NCBI GenBank assembly: GCA_963920665.1
Contig: OY987273.1
Coordinates: 11,162,501-11,226,500 of the forward strand
Length of the DNA stretch: 64,000 bases
From: Straminergon stramineum
Taxonomy: Eukaryota; Streptophyta; Bryopsida; Hypnales; Calliergonaceae
Reading direction: 5' to 3'
Positions 36,740-48,039 of the stretch are shown in pieces. The notes beneath the pieces were generated by a model. That model searched no databases. It saw only the letters and a list, made by a program, of their open reading frames with translations, and was not told where the DNA came from. Position 1 is the first letter of the stretch, and each line of letters starts with the position of its first letter. The position numbers and the translations under genes are program-made.

Positions 36740-37060
36740 TGAAAAGTCAATTGTAATAGAAGTTTGAATCTTGCCGTTTAACTCGATTCGAGTTGAATGG
36801 ATGCACCCATGGAAAGTCAATTGTAGTAGAAGACGGTTTGAATGTTTCCATTTAACTCGATTCAAGTTGAATAGATGCACCTAGAAAAAGTCAATTGTAG
36901 TAGAAGACGATTTGAATCTTGCTGTTTAACTCGATTCGAATTGAACAGACGAACCTATGAAAAGTCAATTACATGTAGAAGACAAATTGAATCTTTCCGT
37001 TTAACTCAATTCGAGTTGAACAGACGTACCCATGAAAAGTCAATTACATTTAGAAGACAG
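36740..37060. repeat. 74-bp tandem repeat with AACTCGAwTCGAGTT palindrome, right copy
   Basis: The landmark 'gtcaatt' recurs near 36746, 36816, 36890, 36965 and 37039. Units carry AACTCGATTCGAGTT or one-base variants. A solitary longer palindrome lies near 37351-37374, as in the left copy. Confidence 0.85.
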
Positions 37061-37487
37061 ATTGAATCTTGGTAGGATTTGCATATCTCATAAGAATGTA
37101 GACTCACCCATTTCTCACCTCTCCTCCGAATTAGGATGAGTTTGTGCATACCAAATGCAAAGGTGTAGAGGATCATATGGATATGGATCCTACAATGGTT
37201 AGGGAAGTAGGCATAAAGGCTAGAAGTTCATGGCACGAAACATGAGATGGATGAAGATTGTGATGCGAGAGGAGTAGAGGTGGTCAAGCAAACCCAAGCC
37301 TAAGTGGCTATTATCCCTCTAGGTTGTTTTTAGTGACTTTCTACCTCTATTTCAACTCGATTCGAGTTGAAACTCCTTGCATTCACTTACTTCACTTCAA
37401 TTTGAAATTAGGCACACATAGTTTGGATAGAACTTTAGCTATGGACAATTTCTTGCAATAACTTTTTATTGAAAGACTTTCCAAGAA

Positions 37488-37730
37488 ATGTTTTTCTTAC
37501 AAAACATTCTCTATTCAATTGTCAAACTTGTAGGCCTCCCATTCACAATTACAACTTTGATGCCAATTATGTTGTGTACTATTGTTGAAATTCCTCCTAG
37601 GTCAAGTCTTCACCATGTTTGCACCAAGTCACTATCTCTACATGATGATTCCTTGTTAGATTTAGATGTGATACGTATGTCATCGCCTAATTTGGAAAAG
37701 ACCAAGGATGACGCTCTTGAAGTAATCTAG
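37488..37730 (+). CDS. 80-codon ORF, identical twin of the one at 18.3 kb (hypothetical)
   Basis: Same translation as the minus-strand ORF 18329-18571: hydrophobic N-terminal half, acidic C-terminus KTKDDALEVI. Nothing similar is known to me. It may be only open by chance within a duplicated repeat. Confidence 0.25.
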   Translation: MFFLQNILYSIVKLVGLPFTITTLMPIMLCTIVEIPPRSSLHHVCTKSLSLHDDSLLDLDVIRMSSPNLEKTKDDALEVI

Positions 37731-37754
37731 AAGGAGGCTAGTGACAATTAGGGT

Positions 37755-38206
37755 GAAGCCATATTCCTGTACTTGCACATTCCTCCTTTGGAATGTTCGC
37801 TAAGAGAATTGTTTGTTCCCTATAATGGGTATTATTTTCTTCAAGCACAATGATTTGCATGCACATATTTTGGTCTTGATATCTTCCTTCACTATTCAAA
37901 CTAATTAGTATGAGTGTTATTGAGTCCTTACGTGACCTTGAACTACCTCTGAAGTATTCTTTCTAAGAATTATTTTCTAGAATGGGCTCTAGTCCTCTAT
38001 TTCATAGACTTTTGTAAGGAGTAGACATTTGCAAATCATCGCATTGGCTAGTTCCCAAAGGTGTAATATTGGGGACTCCCCTTTCTTTAGTTTTGAACAT
38101 TCAAATGGACAACACTACAGGAGACAACAAGAATAGTTCTGTATTTGTCTTTTGATCCCTTCTTATTGCTAAGAAGATCTTTAGTAAGGTTATGTGAGTT
38201 TTATGT
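37755..38206. other. Intergenic, no gene seen
   Basis: About 450 bases with no coding or structural feature I can support. Confidence 0.4.
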
Positions 38207-39220
38207 TTGTTAGTCATATGCATGATCACATCGACGCTTTGTTGGGAGATGGAGTATGCCATGGAAAAAGAGAACGTCCATAACATTCCATCCCCCATGG
38301 ATGTGGACTTTGTGCCTACAATTCCTTACTTTATTGAGGAGGTACAAAATTTCATAGCCTTCCTAGAAGGTTGGATTTTGGAAGGGAAGGATGTACTTGT
38401 TGGCCATACAAAGGAGCAACAATCCAATTATTACCTAAATTCAATAGGTGTCTCAATCGTGAAGTACAAGCAATATCACACAGATAGTGATTGGCTCCTT
38501 AGGAAGGTAAAGGAATCAAATTGTTGCAAGAGGATTCCAAAGGACGAAGTCTATGGCCTCATGGGTGGTGGATGTCTATTGTCCATCTTCCAGTGTAGAG
38601 CATGGATGACATTTACAAGAGGTTATTTGGGTCCATCAAAATTTGAAGGTATTATGTGATGAAGATGGAAGTAGGGAGTACAAGAGATAGTTTTAACATT
38701 TAGTGTTCTATTAGCGGGTAGTGAATGAAACCTTGAAGGAGCCAATTGAATTGTCTATAGCATTGAAGGATGACTTCTGGCCTTCTTCTTGAATCAAAAC
38801 AATGGAAGAGGAAAAACTTAATAGAGATGGTGAGGAGTTTGTTGAGGATGATGCCTTTGTAGGGCAAGTCTATAGTCGTCCATTGCCATCTTTTCAAGTG
38901 GTACTGGATCTTTTCGAAGGATATTTTGTTTTTCTTTAACCAACTATTGGTGATATAAAGTTTGTATAGATTGTCAAAGTGTTGTTTGATCCTTTCACTA
39001 ACTCGGCTCATCTCAATTGTGTACTCATTTAAAACTTTTGGCCTATGTCACAAGATTGAAATCTTTAAGAGTTCTATACTAGGTGGAACTCCACCAAAGG
39101 ATTGTGTTGGAAAGGCCCAAAATTTGGTCTAGGAGAAAACGGATTCTCTCATCAAAGTATGGAAGTCTAGGATGAAGAAGGACATAGTAAAGTATGTTCT
39201 TAAAATTCTATTGCCTAGTA
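38207..39220 (+). pseudogene. Unrecognised coding relic
   Basis: An open frame of 150 codons (38207-38659) reads MEKENVHNIPSPMDVDFVPT, FIAFLEGWILEGKDVLVGHT, DSDWLLRKVKESNCC and MTFTRGYLGPSKFEGIM. After a stop and frame changes the protein-like text goes on (DFWPSS, then EEEKLNRDGEEFVEDDAFVG and SRPLPSFQVVLDLFEGYF, to about 38940, and fragments up to 39220). The sustained, balanced composition argues for a former gene, but I recognise no domain. Confidence 0.35.
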
Positions 39221-40984
39221 TTGGGGTTATTGATAGAAGTTGACTTCATATAATTTTGATTGAGCATATGTGAAATATTATAGAAATACTTTGTAGTATT
39301 TAAAGCTAAGTTGAAAGTTTCTATTTGATATTTTATTCTATGTTTTTTCCTTTGCATAACTTGAGATGATTTAATATAATTTTATATTGTGTGTTGTGAA
39401 GTACTTGGTACATATTGGAGTACTATGATTCGATTTTATAGATTTGTATTGGAACTACTTTTTTACATTGTATGAAGTACCTTACACAACAAGTGCACTT
39501 AAATGTAGTATTTAATATATTTACTATTACATTATACATTGACTTGTATCTATGATGATGTCATTTTCCTTATTTTTTCACTTTATAACTTTCTTTTGAA
39601 AGAAAATACAAGTAGAAAAAATTGGTAGTGGATAAGACTACTTTCTATTTTCTTAACTCATTAAACACTAGTCACAATTTTGAGAATGGGGCTAGTTAGT
39701 TGTTACAATTTTCTTGCCTATAAAGGTCATTGAGCAACACCAAATCATGTATATCTCGTAGCCATTCATACAAATTCAATGGAAATCAAACCTGAACCAT
39801 TTGAACGAGATAATTAGCCTTTGACAACCCTTGTGACAACCAGCCATTTACCTCATGACTTGGTGTTCAACAAGGGACACAATATGCATTTATATGGAAA
39901 ATCACTATTATTCTTGTCAACCATAATTTGTGGGAGACACTTTGACTATTGGAAACTCTCATTTTAATGGAAATTGCACCTTACAACTAAAGAATTCAGT
40001 TCTACTCAACTTAAATTTACTTCAACTCTACTTCAATTTTGGGGCCTACAAATGGACAATATTATTTTGGGAGGTTCCCAATCTCTCATTTTAATGAATA
40101 TGATATTTACGTATCCCCTATTATGTACTAACTTTGTCAAGTCTAGGACCATAGCTCTACCTTAATCCCATACCCCTTTTCCACTTTTGAAGTTTTTTTC
40201 CATTCTTTTTGTGTAGACTTGGTAGAAGGTTCTTTTACTATAGGCAATTTTCCACCCTTATATCCCCTTTTATTACTAGTGTATATGAAAAATGACCACA
40301 TTGACTTAGTTTGAGCATCCCTTAAGTTCAAACTTTAATGCCAAACCAACAAGGCTTTCCTGGCATATATTAGTGGATAACGTTATAGGGCAACAGTGAC
40401 GTTTGTATTTAACCATACTTTCATCCACTTTCAATTGCAATTTCAAGTTGTACATCCCTTCACATCTATCACATACCTCATGCACAAGCCACTATACATT
40501 GTTAATTTTATCATCTAATGCACTTTCCATCTCTTTGTGAGAGTTAGTGACATCTAGGTCCCTCATAATAGATTCAAACTTCTCTTGTGTCATGAGCTTC
40601 ATAATAATAGGGCATGAAATGAAAGGGTTCTTTGACCAATAAAGTCTGTACTAAGTAGTGAAATTAGATTGTATTATCTTGATAAAGTTACTTTACAAGA
40701 CATCAAATTCAATATTTATTTCTATAGATATTTTCATTTGTACATATGGATTGGAGGTTTATAAGTCCCAATTACAACAACAACAACAATAATAATAATA
40801 AATAGTAATAGTGTACAAGAATGCACTATAGATTTTTCTATTTGTACAATAACTATAAATATTTATATAGTGTCAAATGTTGAGAAATTAAAATGAGGCA
40901 ACCTAATTTCACTATTTTATATAAGTAGTGTTTGATAATTTTTTAATATCCATAAACATGATGATGCCTAGTGTGGGAATATAG
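39221..40984. other. AT-rich intergenic DNA with a CAA/TAA microsatellite
   Basis: No gene supported. Near 40775-40803 a short (CAA)n(TAA)n run occurs. Small ORFs on both strands (39974-40165, 40143-40331) have no motif. Confidence 0.5.
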
Positions 40985-42175
40985 AAACTTGGAACGGATT
41001 GAATTATGATAGAATAGAACTAGGAGAGAGCTCAATTTTTCCTTTTTTTAGTTAGGAAAACAGAATTAGAGTCAGATAGGCTTGAACTTTGTAGTAATTA
41101 GTAAAAAACGTTCCAGATTTCGTAACTGGACCAAAGTTACATCTAAAAATGAATTAGATAGGAAGAACCTATACAGTAGCCTAGAGTGCTAGCCTAGAAA
41201 TGTAGAGGATCGTTACGGGAACGATCGGCAAATCATTGGGTACTTAAATCCACGCCCACCTCCATCTTTTTCCTCTTCTTTCTATAATTTTTTGTGCTTG
41301 TATAGTTGAGTGAAGGAGTGGTGAGTTAAAGAGCGCGTCAGGAAGTGAAAAAGCAAGGTCGGTGTTGTCCACACCGGATCCGTAGTTCCTGTCGGTATTC
41401 TATGGCAGAAGGTAGTAACCGTAAACATACAATCACGGCCTAGATGGTTTGTCCCACCATTCTTACGGATCAGAACATCCAGAAACAGTTAGTACAAGAT
41501 CTGATGTGTATAGGGTGTATAGGGCTATTATGGAGACCATGGACCCTCAAGAATGAGGAGATGATTCAAGAATTGATTGGGGGAGTTCCGAATTAGTTCA
41601 AGTTGACAATGAGGGGTCAATCCGTAACATGGACTGAGGATGTTTGGACATATGTCTATGGGTTTAAGAAGAACAGATATGGACTAGCTTCTTGAGTAGA
41701 TAAGTATGTGACCGTAAAGTTTAGGAGTCTGGCTTATGCAAAGGAGGGTTATGCCATCAACAATTGTATAGAAGAGAGGCATAGGTGGGTATTAGAATTC
41801 TTGATTCTATATCCGTGAAGCCTATTCAGGTTACGGTCACAATGGCTAACACCATCTTTAGGGTGATGAAAAATAGACTTGTGCATTGGGGGAAGGTTAT
41901 CACAGAGGTAGTGATGAACTCACTAACCATGTTGGAAAAGGTAAACACAATCTCATCAGCCCCTATCTCTTCCATCTTTACCACTAGGCAGAGCTTTTGA
42001 ATAGTAAGGAGATGATAGAATATAATATCAAATCCATGCTCTTGATATATGGCCTCACCAATGAAATCCAGCCGGATTAATCGGTATTTGAAGACGAAGA
42101 ACCGGAAGAGGAAGAGTCGCTTGTTGACAGTCGGGAGAAGAGGTGGAAGTCCACTAATCCAACCTCACAAAGAAA
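40985..42175 (+). mobile_element. Copy C of the retroelement-like family, 5' part
   Basis: Starts near 'tgtgggaatatagaaacttgg' and follows copy A closely: the 'tacttaaa' box (41250s), 'agttgagtgaaggagtggtg', then a gag-like relic reading CIGLLWRPWTLKNEEMIQEL, WTEDVWTYVYGFKKN and KEGYAINNC with stops. It breaks off at the CACTA insertion. The similarity to copy A resumes at 56641, so the CACTA element landed inside it. Confidence 0.65.
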
Positions 42176-42219
42176 CACTACAAGAAAATGGCCAAATATG
42201 TGACTGCAAAAGAATGACT
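42176..42219 (+). repeat. Left terminal inverted repeat of the CACTA element
   Basis: 44 bases, CACTACAAG at the tip, pairing with 56597-56640 with one mismatch. Confidence 0.95.
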
Positions 42220-42520
42220 CCATGTAAAATGCGACTTCAGTGTGACTGGAGCTCCCTAATTGCACCATCGTGGGTATGTCTATAGCATCCGAGTTAGGGT
42301 ACAGTCGCGTGTGTGACTATAGGATGACCCTGATGACGGGGGGCAGTTTCATCCGCCTAATTCTGTTGACAGTGTCGGAGATTTTCTGATGTGGCAGGTG
42401 ACGGGTTCCACCGTAGACATGCAGTCGGGAAGGAGTTAGTAGTTGTCATACAGTATAACTTACAGTGACTTTGACGCAACTACAAGATGACTTAAGGGAT
42501 ACTTGGACATGCAACGCAGT
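42220..42520. promoter_or_regulatory. Left subterminal region with GACT-type motifs
   Basis: Dense short repeats of the type GACTTCAG, GTGACTGGAG, GTGACTATAG and GTGACTTTG in both orientations. In En/Spm elements such subterminal repeats bind the TNPA protein. The assignment here rests on position and repetition. Confidence 0.55.
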
Positions 42521-43098
42521 TCAAGGACTAAATATCCTTTTTGCAAGCAAGTGAACACGTGTCAATTAGGGGTTGGCAATGATAGAAAATTCGAAGTGAA
42601 TTTCTTCATGATTTCAGAATCCACCATGTTCTTCTCATCACGGCAAGTATAATTGCTTTGGCGAAAGCTAAATGGAAGGCACTTAGTACTATAGAATTGC
42701 ATTATAGTGGGTCATGATGATAGGAAACTTGGGGATTTAGGGCCAAGGATACTTCAATACATTTCAAAAATGCCCATAGTTAGAGGGTCACTATACGCAT
42801 AGTACAAGCAACTTCCAAACTGGGGCCATCTGTATTTTTCCCATTACCCATAGGCGCCGACGTGGTTGCTTAATGTCTCCGCTGCCACTAAGTACTGACT
42901 AAGATGTCACTCCAAGGGCAATGTACGGGACATTGACTACTAGTGCACTACTAAACTACGTCACTAGTGCTTTGAGTGTTTAGGGTTCTGTGGAAAAGTT
43001 GTGAGTGTCATGTAAGCCATAGCTTTCAAGTGTGAGATGTCTAGACACACAATTGTCGACAATCTCAGAAATCACTGCAACAACAAGTCTTTGTATTC

Positions 43099-46000
43099 TC
43101 AGTGGTATTCTTCTTGGGCCAATAGGTTGTCTTCTACAGACAAATCTATGGCACCAACTAAATTGACTGTATCCACTGGTGCTGGTAGTTGATGGGGAGC
43201 ACTAAGGCCTACACTCTCTATTGTGGTGCTGATAAACGCATCTGTTGTGTCCAAAACTTCTTGCTTCGCTCGGGCTTCCTTTCGTAAAACAACTTTCCAA
43301 CCTAGTCTCTCCACAACATCCAAGAAAAAAACCTGGGTGGCCTGGCTAGGAAAGATGAATGGCTCAGCTAAGCGCAGGAGTTTGTGACGGAAGTTCACCA
43401 CCAGAAATCCAGCGTCGTCTCGAGTGTACGTTGGGAGACCTCGGTTGTCGTAGGGCTTGACCCACTCACATCACATGAGAATGATTTTTGTTTGCAATGC
43501 TCCGTAATCCAGAAGCAATATGTCTTGCAAAACTCCAACATATGGAATTGTTGCATCTGCTTCATTTTCGGAGGGTAATTCGAACAGTGAAGCTACGCCA
43601 CTGTTGTAGCTCACCATTCTTGTAGACGTCTCGTCCTCCACGCGGAAGTGGTTATCGAACGCCGTCATTCGCGTATACCGAGTTGCCACTTGAGATGGCT
43701 TCTTACTTAATAAGAGGCGGTCCATGTCCTCCGGGTTCCTCAGATTCAAGTCGGACTCCTCGACAGAGTTCCGAATCCATTCAGCTAGTGCTGGAATGGA
43801 CGGATTTGTCCTCTCCTCAATCCTCCACTTCCTGTGAGAAGGTAAACTTTTCAGAATTAGGTGGAATCCCATATTTAATTTCGGAAAGGAAAAACAGAAA
43901 CGTGCAAGGCGTAAGGGGCCCACGTGATGTGACTAGGCACTGCACATATATACTATTTAGAAGTGACTCGGTACAGTCGCTATGGAGTCGTCCAACTGGG
44001 GAATGACTTCATCTGACTTTCCACAAATGACTTCATCGCATCTTCCACGAAACTACCAGGTCACATTGTGGACATGCTAAACGCAAACATTGCACTGTTA
44101 TGCAATGGGTGCATCAAGGATATGTAGCAAGTGCCTTGAAAAGGAAAGGATTGAATTGGATTTTACTCGTAAAAATCCTCCATAACTGCCACATTTGTCA
44201 ACACGTACTAGTGTGCTACATCCCGGAGCTCAAGACTCATCACATATTGTTTGCCTACTCCTTGGAGCACTTCCTCAACATCACCGTACTCTTCGTCTTC
44301 GTCCCATACTCGTCTCATTGTGGCCTCAAATCTCTGAAAGTACTCTGTTATGAAGCCAAGGCACTCATCTTTCAAGTAGCCCTCCGCCATACAAGCTTCG
44401 GGGCGTGCCATATTCCGCACGTGGTTCTTCAACACTTTCATGTATCGTTCGACTGGATACATCCACCTTGTGCTCACTGGTCCGCACAAGTCCATCTCCT
44501 TTGCCAGATGATAAGGGAGATGTGTCATTATGTCGAAAAAAGATGGTGGAAATTCAATCTCCAATAGAGCCATGCTCTCTGCAACATCAACTTCTAGTGA
44601 TGCAAAGTCTGCTGGATTGTAAACTTTGGTGCACAAGCGCCTGAAGACCTTACACATTCGCATCACAGCCATGCGTGGCCCGGGTTGCATTAGCCCTCGT
44701 AGTGCTAATGGCAGAACCTGCTGCATTAACACATGGTAATCATGGGACTTGAGGCCACCAAAGTTTTTCTTTCGGATGCACTTGCCAAGGTCAAATGAAT
44801 AGCCGCTCAGTGTCTTCAAAGACTCAAGGCAGCTTGCAAACTTCTCAAATTCACTATCTGACATAACAAAAGAAGCACGAGGCTTCACCATCTTCTTCGG
44901 TTTCCGTGGATTTGGTGTCAACCAAAGGTGCTTCCTAATATTCCGCCGTTGCAAATCTCTCCTCACCTTCACAGTATCTTTCTTCCCTGTAATGGTTTTC
45001 AAAAAATTCTTTGCCAAATTCATTTCGCAGTGCATAGCATCCAATGTGTAGCGAATTAGAAGTTTTTGTGGAGCAATTCAACACATTGAGGCTTAGTAGA
45101 GAAACTTCAGATTCTCAAAGTAGTGGTTCGTAGGCTTCATCATGTCTAAGAAATAGAACTTCCTTGTCAAAGACGGGACACGATTCTAAGGATATTAAAC
45201 ATTCCAGAACCACGACAACCTCTGACTTCCCTTCTCCGCTTGCAATTGCACTATAGGACGGTTCCAGTCAACCCCCCAATGGGACTAGTCATTCCAAAGT
45301 CACTAGGTGTGACTCCGTACATTCTTTGTACTTGGATCCGACTACCGGGACACTCCACAAGCGCCTAGGAGTCACCCAGAAGTCACTATTGTGACTAAGG
45401 GAATGCAATGCTTCAACTTACCTTCAAATAGAGCAATCGGAAGAGACTACTTAGTCACTTGACGCCGTGTAGCTTGGAAGGGTCCCCGATAGTACCATCT
45501 CTGTATCCCGATGCTCTCCAGGCCTCACAATTCATTGCATGTTCTACTTGCTCCTCCACTGTTACTACACGGGGTTTAGGGTGGTTTTCCATGGCCCCGT
45601 TGAAGTGGTCCTTCATTGCACCTAATCTGTAGGGATGATCTTCGAGCAACCATCTTCTGGTCCCCCCATACATCTGCTTCCCAAGCTCTACAGAATGCTC
45701 AGCACCTAGGTCCATACCACACCAAGGACAAGCGGCATATCCTTGGTGGGAGAATCCTCCTACTGTGCCATAGCCAGGAAAGTCATGAATAGTCCATAGT
45801 AGCATTGCACGCAACTGAAATGATCTATAGGCTACATCCTTTGTCACGTCGTACGAAGGGACTCCCGACCATAACTCCAACAATTCGTCAACAAGGGGCT
45901 CCAAGTACACGTCGAATGTTTCAGACGTCACTGATTCTTTACCTGGAATCAATAGGGCCAAGAGGATAAAAAACTTTTTGGTTGTCAACCATGGAGGGAG

Positions 46001-47185
46001 ATTGTAATTCAGCAACAACACTGGCCACGTGGACCATGATGACTGGTTCTGCTTGAAAGGGTTCACTCCATCTCCTGCCAAAGCAAAGTGAGTGTTGCGT
46101 GGATCATTGTCAAAGCTTGGGTTCACATTATTGTGGAAATGCTGCCAAGCTTTCGAGTCACATGGATGCCTAACAAGGCTGTACCCTCCAGCACGGTTGC
46201 TATGGTTCTCAGCATGCCAGACCATTAGCTTGGAGATATTAGGACTCCGGAACATACTTTGCAGACGTGGAATAATGGGAAAATGACGTAAGACTTTCAA
46301 TGGGACAGCCCGTCGAGCCTCATCTTTGTATCGATGCCCACCACACTTAGGACAACGTAAAGCATTCTCATGCTCACCACAAAATAGCACTCATCCCTTC
46401 TCGCATGCATGGATGGTGTTATAAGTGAGCCCCAACTTCGCAGTTAGGGTCTTCGCAGCATGATATGTCTTCGGCAATGTATTCTTCTCCGGGAGAAGAT
46501 GGAGGTGTAAGATGCTGAAAAGCTCATTTGCACAGTGATTGCTGACTCCATGAACTGTACAAAGATTCATTAGCAAGACGGTTGCTGCAATTTTGCTCGA
46601 ACATGAGCCATCAAATACAACCCCCAGGGACTCCTCCAATGCCTGGGCAGCCATGTCAGTGTCGTCAGTGATTTCATCCACGCCCATGCCATTAGAAAGG
46701 CGATCGTCCCTACACTCCTCAACCTCTGCTGTGTCCTCCATGTTAGCTCCAACGAAGTCTTCGTGGATGGAGTCTGCTGTGGCAAAAGCCTCGTTCACTT
46801 CATGGCGGACTCTGTCGACTGAAGATGTCGGTACATCCACTTGCTCCAACGCCTGGTCAATCATGCTGCGAGTATCAACATGGACATCCAATTCCACCGC
46901 TTCCTGTGATAGTGGTCCCCAGAATTGTTGCTCCCACTCTTCATCAGAAGAGTCTCGGTTGCCAGGACCTCTCCAAATCCGACAATTTGGATGTCTTCCA
47001 TTTCAAATGAGGTGGTCCTTTACATTACGTATGAGTAACCTCCTCCCCCCACGACATTCCATGCATGGACAGTGCAATCTCTTCAAGTTGTGATGCGAAG
47101 CCCTTTGCAACTCCCTACTCCACAATCGGTCATCCCGTAGTCGTTGCCTATGATTGTTAGTGAGGGGCAATCTAGTAGGTATCAT
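43099..47185 (-). pseudogene. TNP2-type CACTA transposase, interrupted by TGA codons
   Basis: The gene runs from 47185 down to 43099. The N-terminus (47185-47003) has LHCPCMECRGGRRLL, the zinc-binding transposase-associated segment. The next frame carries NGRHPNCRIW and a linker to 46391. The TNP2 core (46390-45458) has HENALRCPKCG, NVNPSFDNDP, ALAGDGVNPF, LALLIPGKES, WTIHDFPGYG and YAACPWCG. After an intron with donor AAG/gtaagt (about 45422) the C-terminal half (45044-44208) carries LDAMHCEMNLAKN and the DUF4218 region (PYHLAKEMDLCGPVSTRWM). A further exon (43923-43099) has DUF4216-like text and EPFIFPSQATQVFFLDVV, GWKVVLRKEAR. In-frame TGA codons at 47003-47005, 46391-46393, 45455-45457 and about 43468-43470, plus a disturbed junction near 45060-45100, disable it. 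The family excises and reinserts CACTA elements in the nucleus. Confidence 0.9.
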
Positions 47186-47598
47186 CTTGTTTTAGTTCAG
47201 GAATTGCCTTCACCTTGATTTCCTGCGAAGAATATATGTGGAAAAGTCAAGAGATGCCTTCACTCTGGGCTAATTCATCATGGCCAGAAGCTTGTGATTG
47301 GAAGTGCAACTAGAATGCAACTGACGCACAACTCTCATGACTTCTGAGCGACTTCAGAATGTCTGTATACTCTCAGTCTTAGATCGAGCGACTTTAGCAA
47401 TAGAGAAATGTGAAGAAGAAATTGAAGGGGGGTGGGGGTTTGCTTTGTTTCAATTAATTTTTTTTTGCATATTCGACTTCACGAGGGTTATGGGGTTCTC
47501 ACTAAGATGGTACACAATGCATGATTGACCTATAGTGCTGTTGGTGGACTTGTGCATATGCAGAACCACAAATTAGGGGGGACCGTTCCCCTTTTCAT
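47186..47598. other. Region upstream of the TNP2 gene
   Basis: Probable 5' flank and promoter region of the minus-strand transposase gene. Contains GACTTC-type words (gcgacttcag, gcgactttag). No clear TATA box was fixed. Confidence 0.35.
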
Positions 47599-48039
47599 TT
47601 AATGAGGAATTTTGAACAATGCCACCAAAGAGAATTTTTTTTTCCTCTGGAGAGATGCAGCCCCGACGTCAGCAGATACCAATTCTTGCAGTCCTACTCC
47701 CGCTAGTGAAGTGGCTATAGGGAGGTTTTGTCCTACTACAGCACAATGCTCATCCAGTGCCTGCTTAACCCTATCTGCGAAACTCAATTTCTGCTCTGCT
47801 GTCCTAAATCCCGAAGGAGTTGCAGGCACATGTAGTGTAGTAGGCTTTGCACACACTATGTAGCCAAGACCATGTTGAAGTTTTCCAGATGACTCCCTAT
47901 CCACAAGAGGTACCACGGGCGTCTTCTTGCGCCTTGGGTGGCCACATACATTTGAAGATCTTAGAATAGGTGGAATAATTTCTAGATTCTTTGATGTCTC
48001 ATGTAATTGCCATCCGTCCTCCGAATCCAAGGTAATCAT
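47599..48039 (-). CDS. Unrecognised 146-codon ORF within the CACTA element
   Basis: Open on the minus strand, upstream of and codirectional with TNP2. Text includes HPRRKKTPVVPLVDRESSGK, SFADRVKQALDEHCAVVGQN and QRKKKFSLVALF. The KRKK-like basic patches and balanced composition suggest real coding, possibly a leader exon of the transposase transcript or a separate accessory protein. No domain is recognised. Confidence 0.35.
   Translation of the reverse strand: MITLDSEDGWQLHETSKNLEIIPPILRSSNVCGHPRRKKTPVVPLVDRESSGKLQHGLGYIVCAKPTTLHVPATPSGFRTAEQKLSFADRVKQALDEHCAVVGQNLPIATSLAGVGLQELVSADVGAASLQRKKKFSLVALFKIPH

Larger units (their letters stand above)
36543..37754 (+). repeat. Right copy of the 1.2-1.3 kb inverted duplication
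   Basis: Reverse complement of 18305-19589 with one fewer 74-base unit. It starts at 'tgtgaataggatgc' and ends at 'gtgacaattagggt'. Single-base differences are scattered, for example one residue changed in the IGNAYA/IGSAYA region near 36661. High identity implies a recent event. Confidence 0.85.

Noticed and set aside
18305..37754. Interpreting the inverted arms as organellar-type inverted repeats
   Set aside because: No plastid or mitochondrial genes are present and the enclosed DNA is nuclear repeat material.
46593..47093. 166-codon plus-strand ORF
   Set aside because: Antisense to the TNP2 gene; Ser-rich shadow frame.
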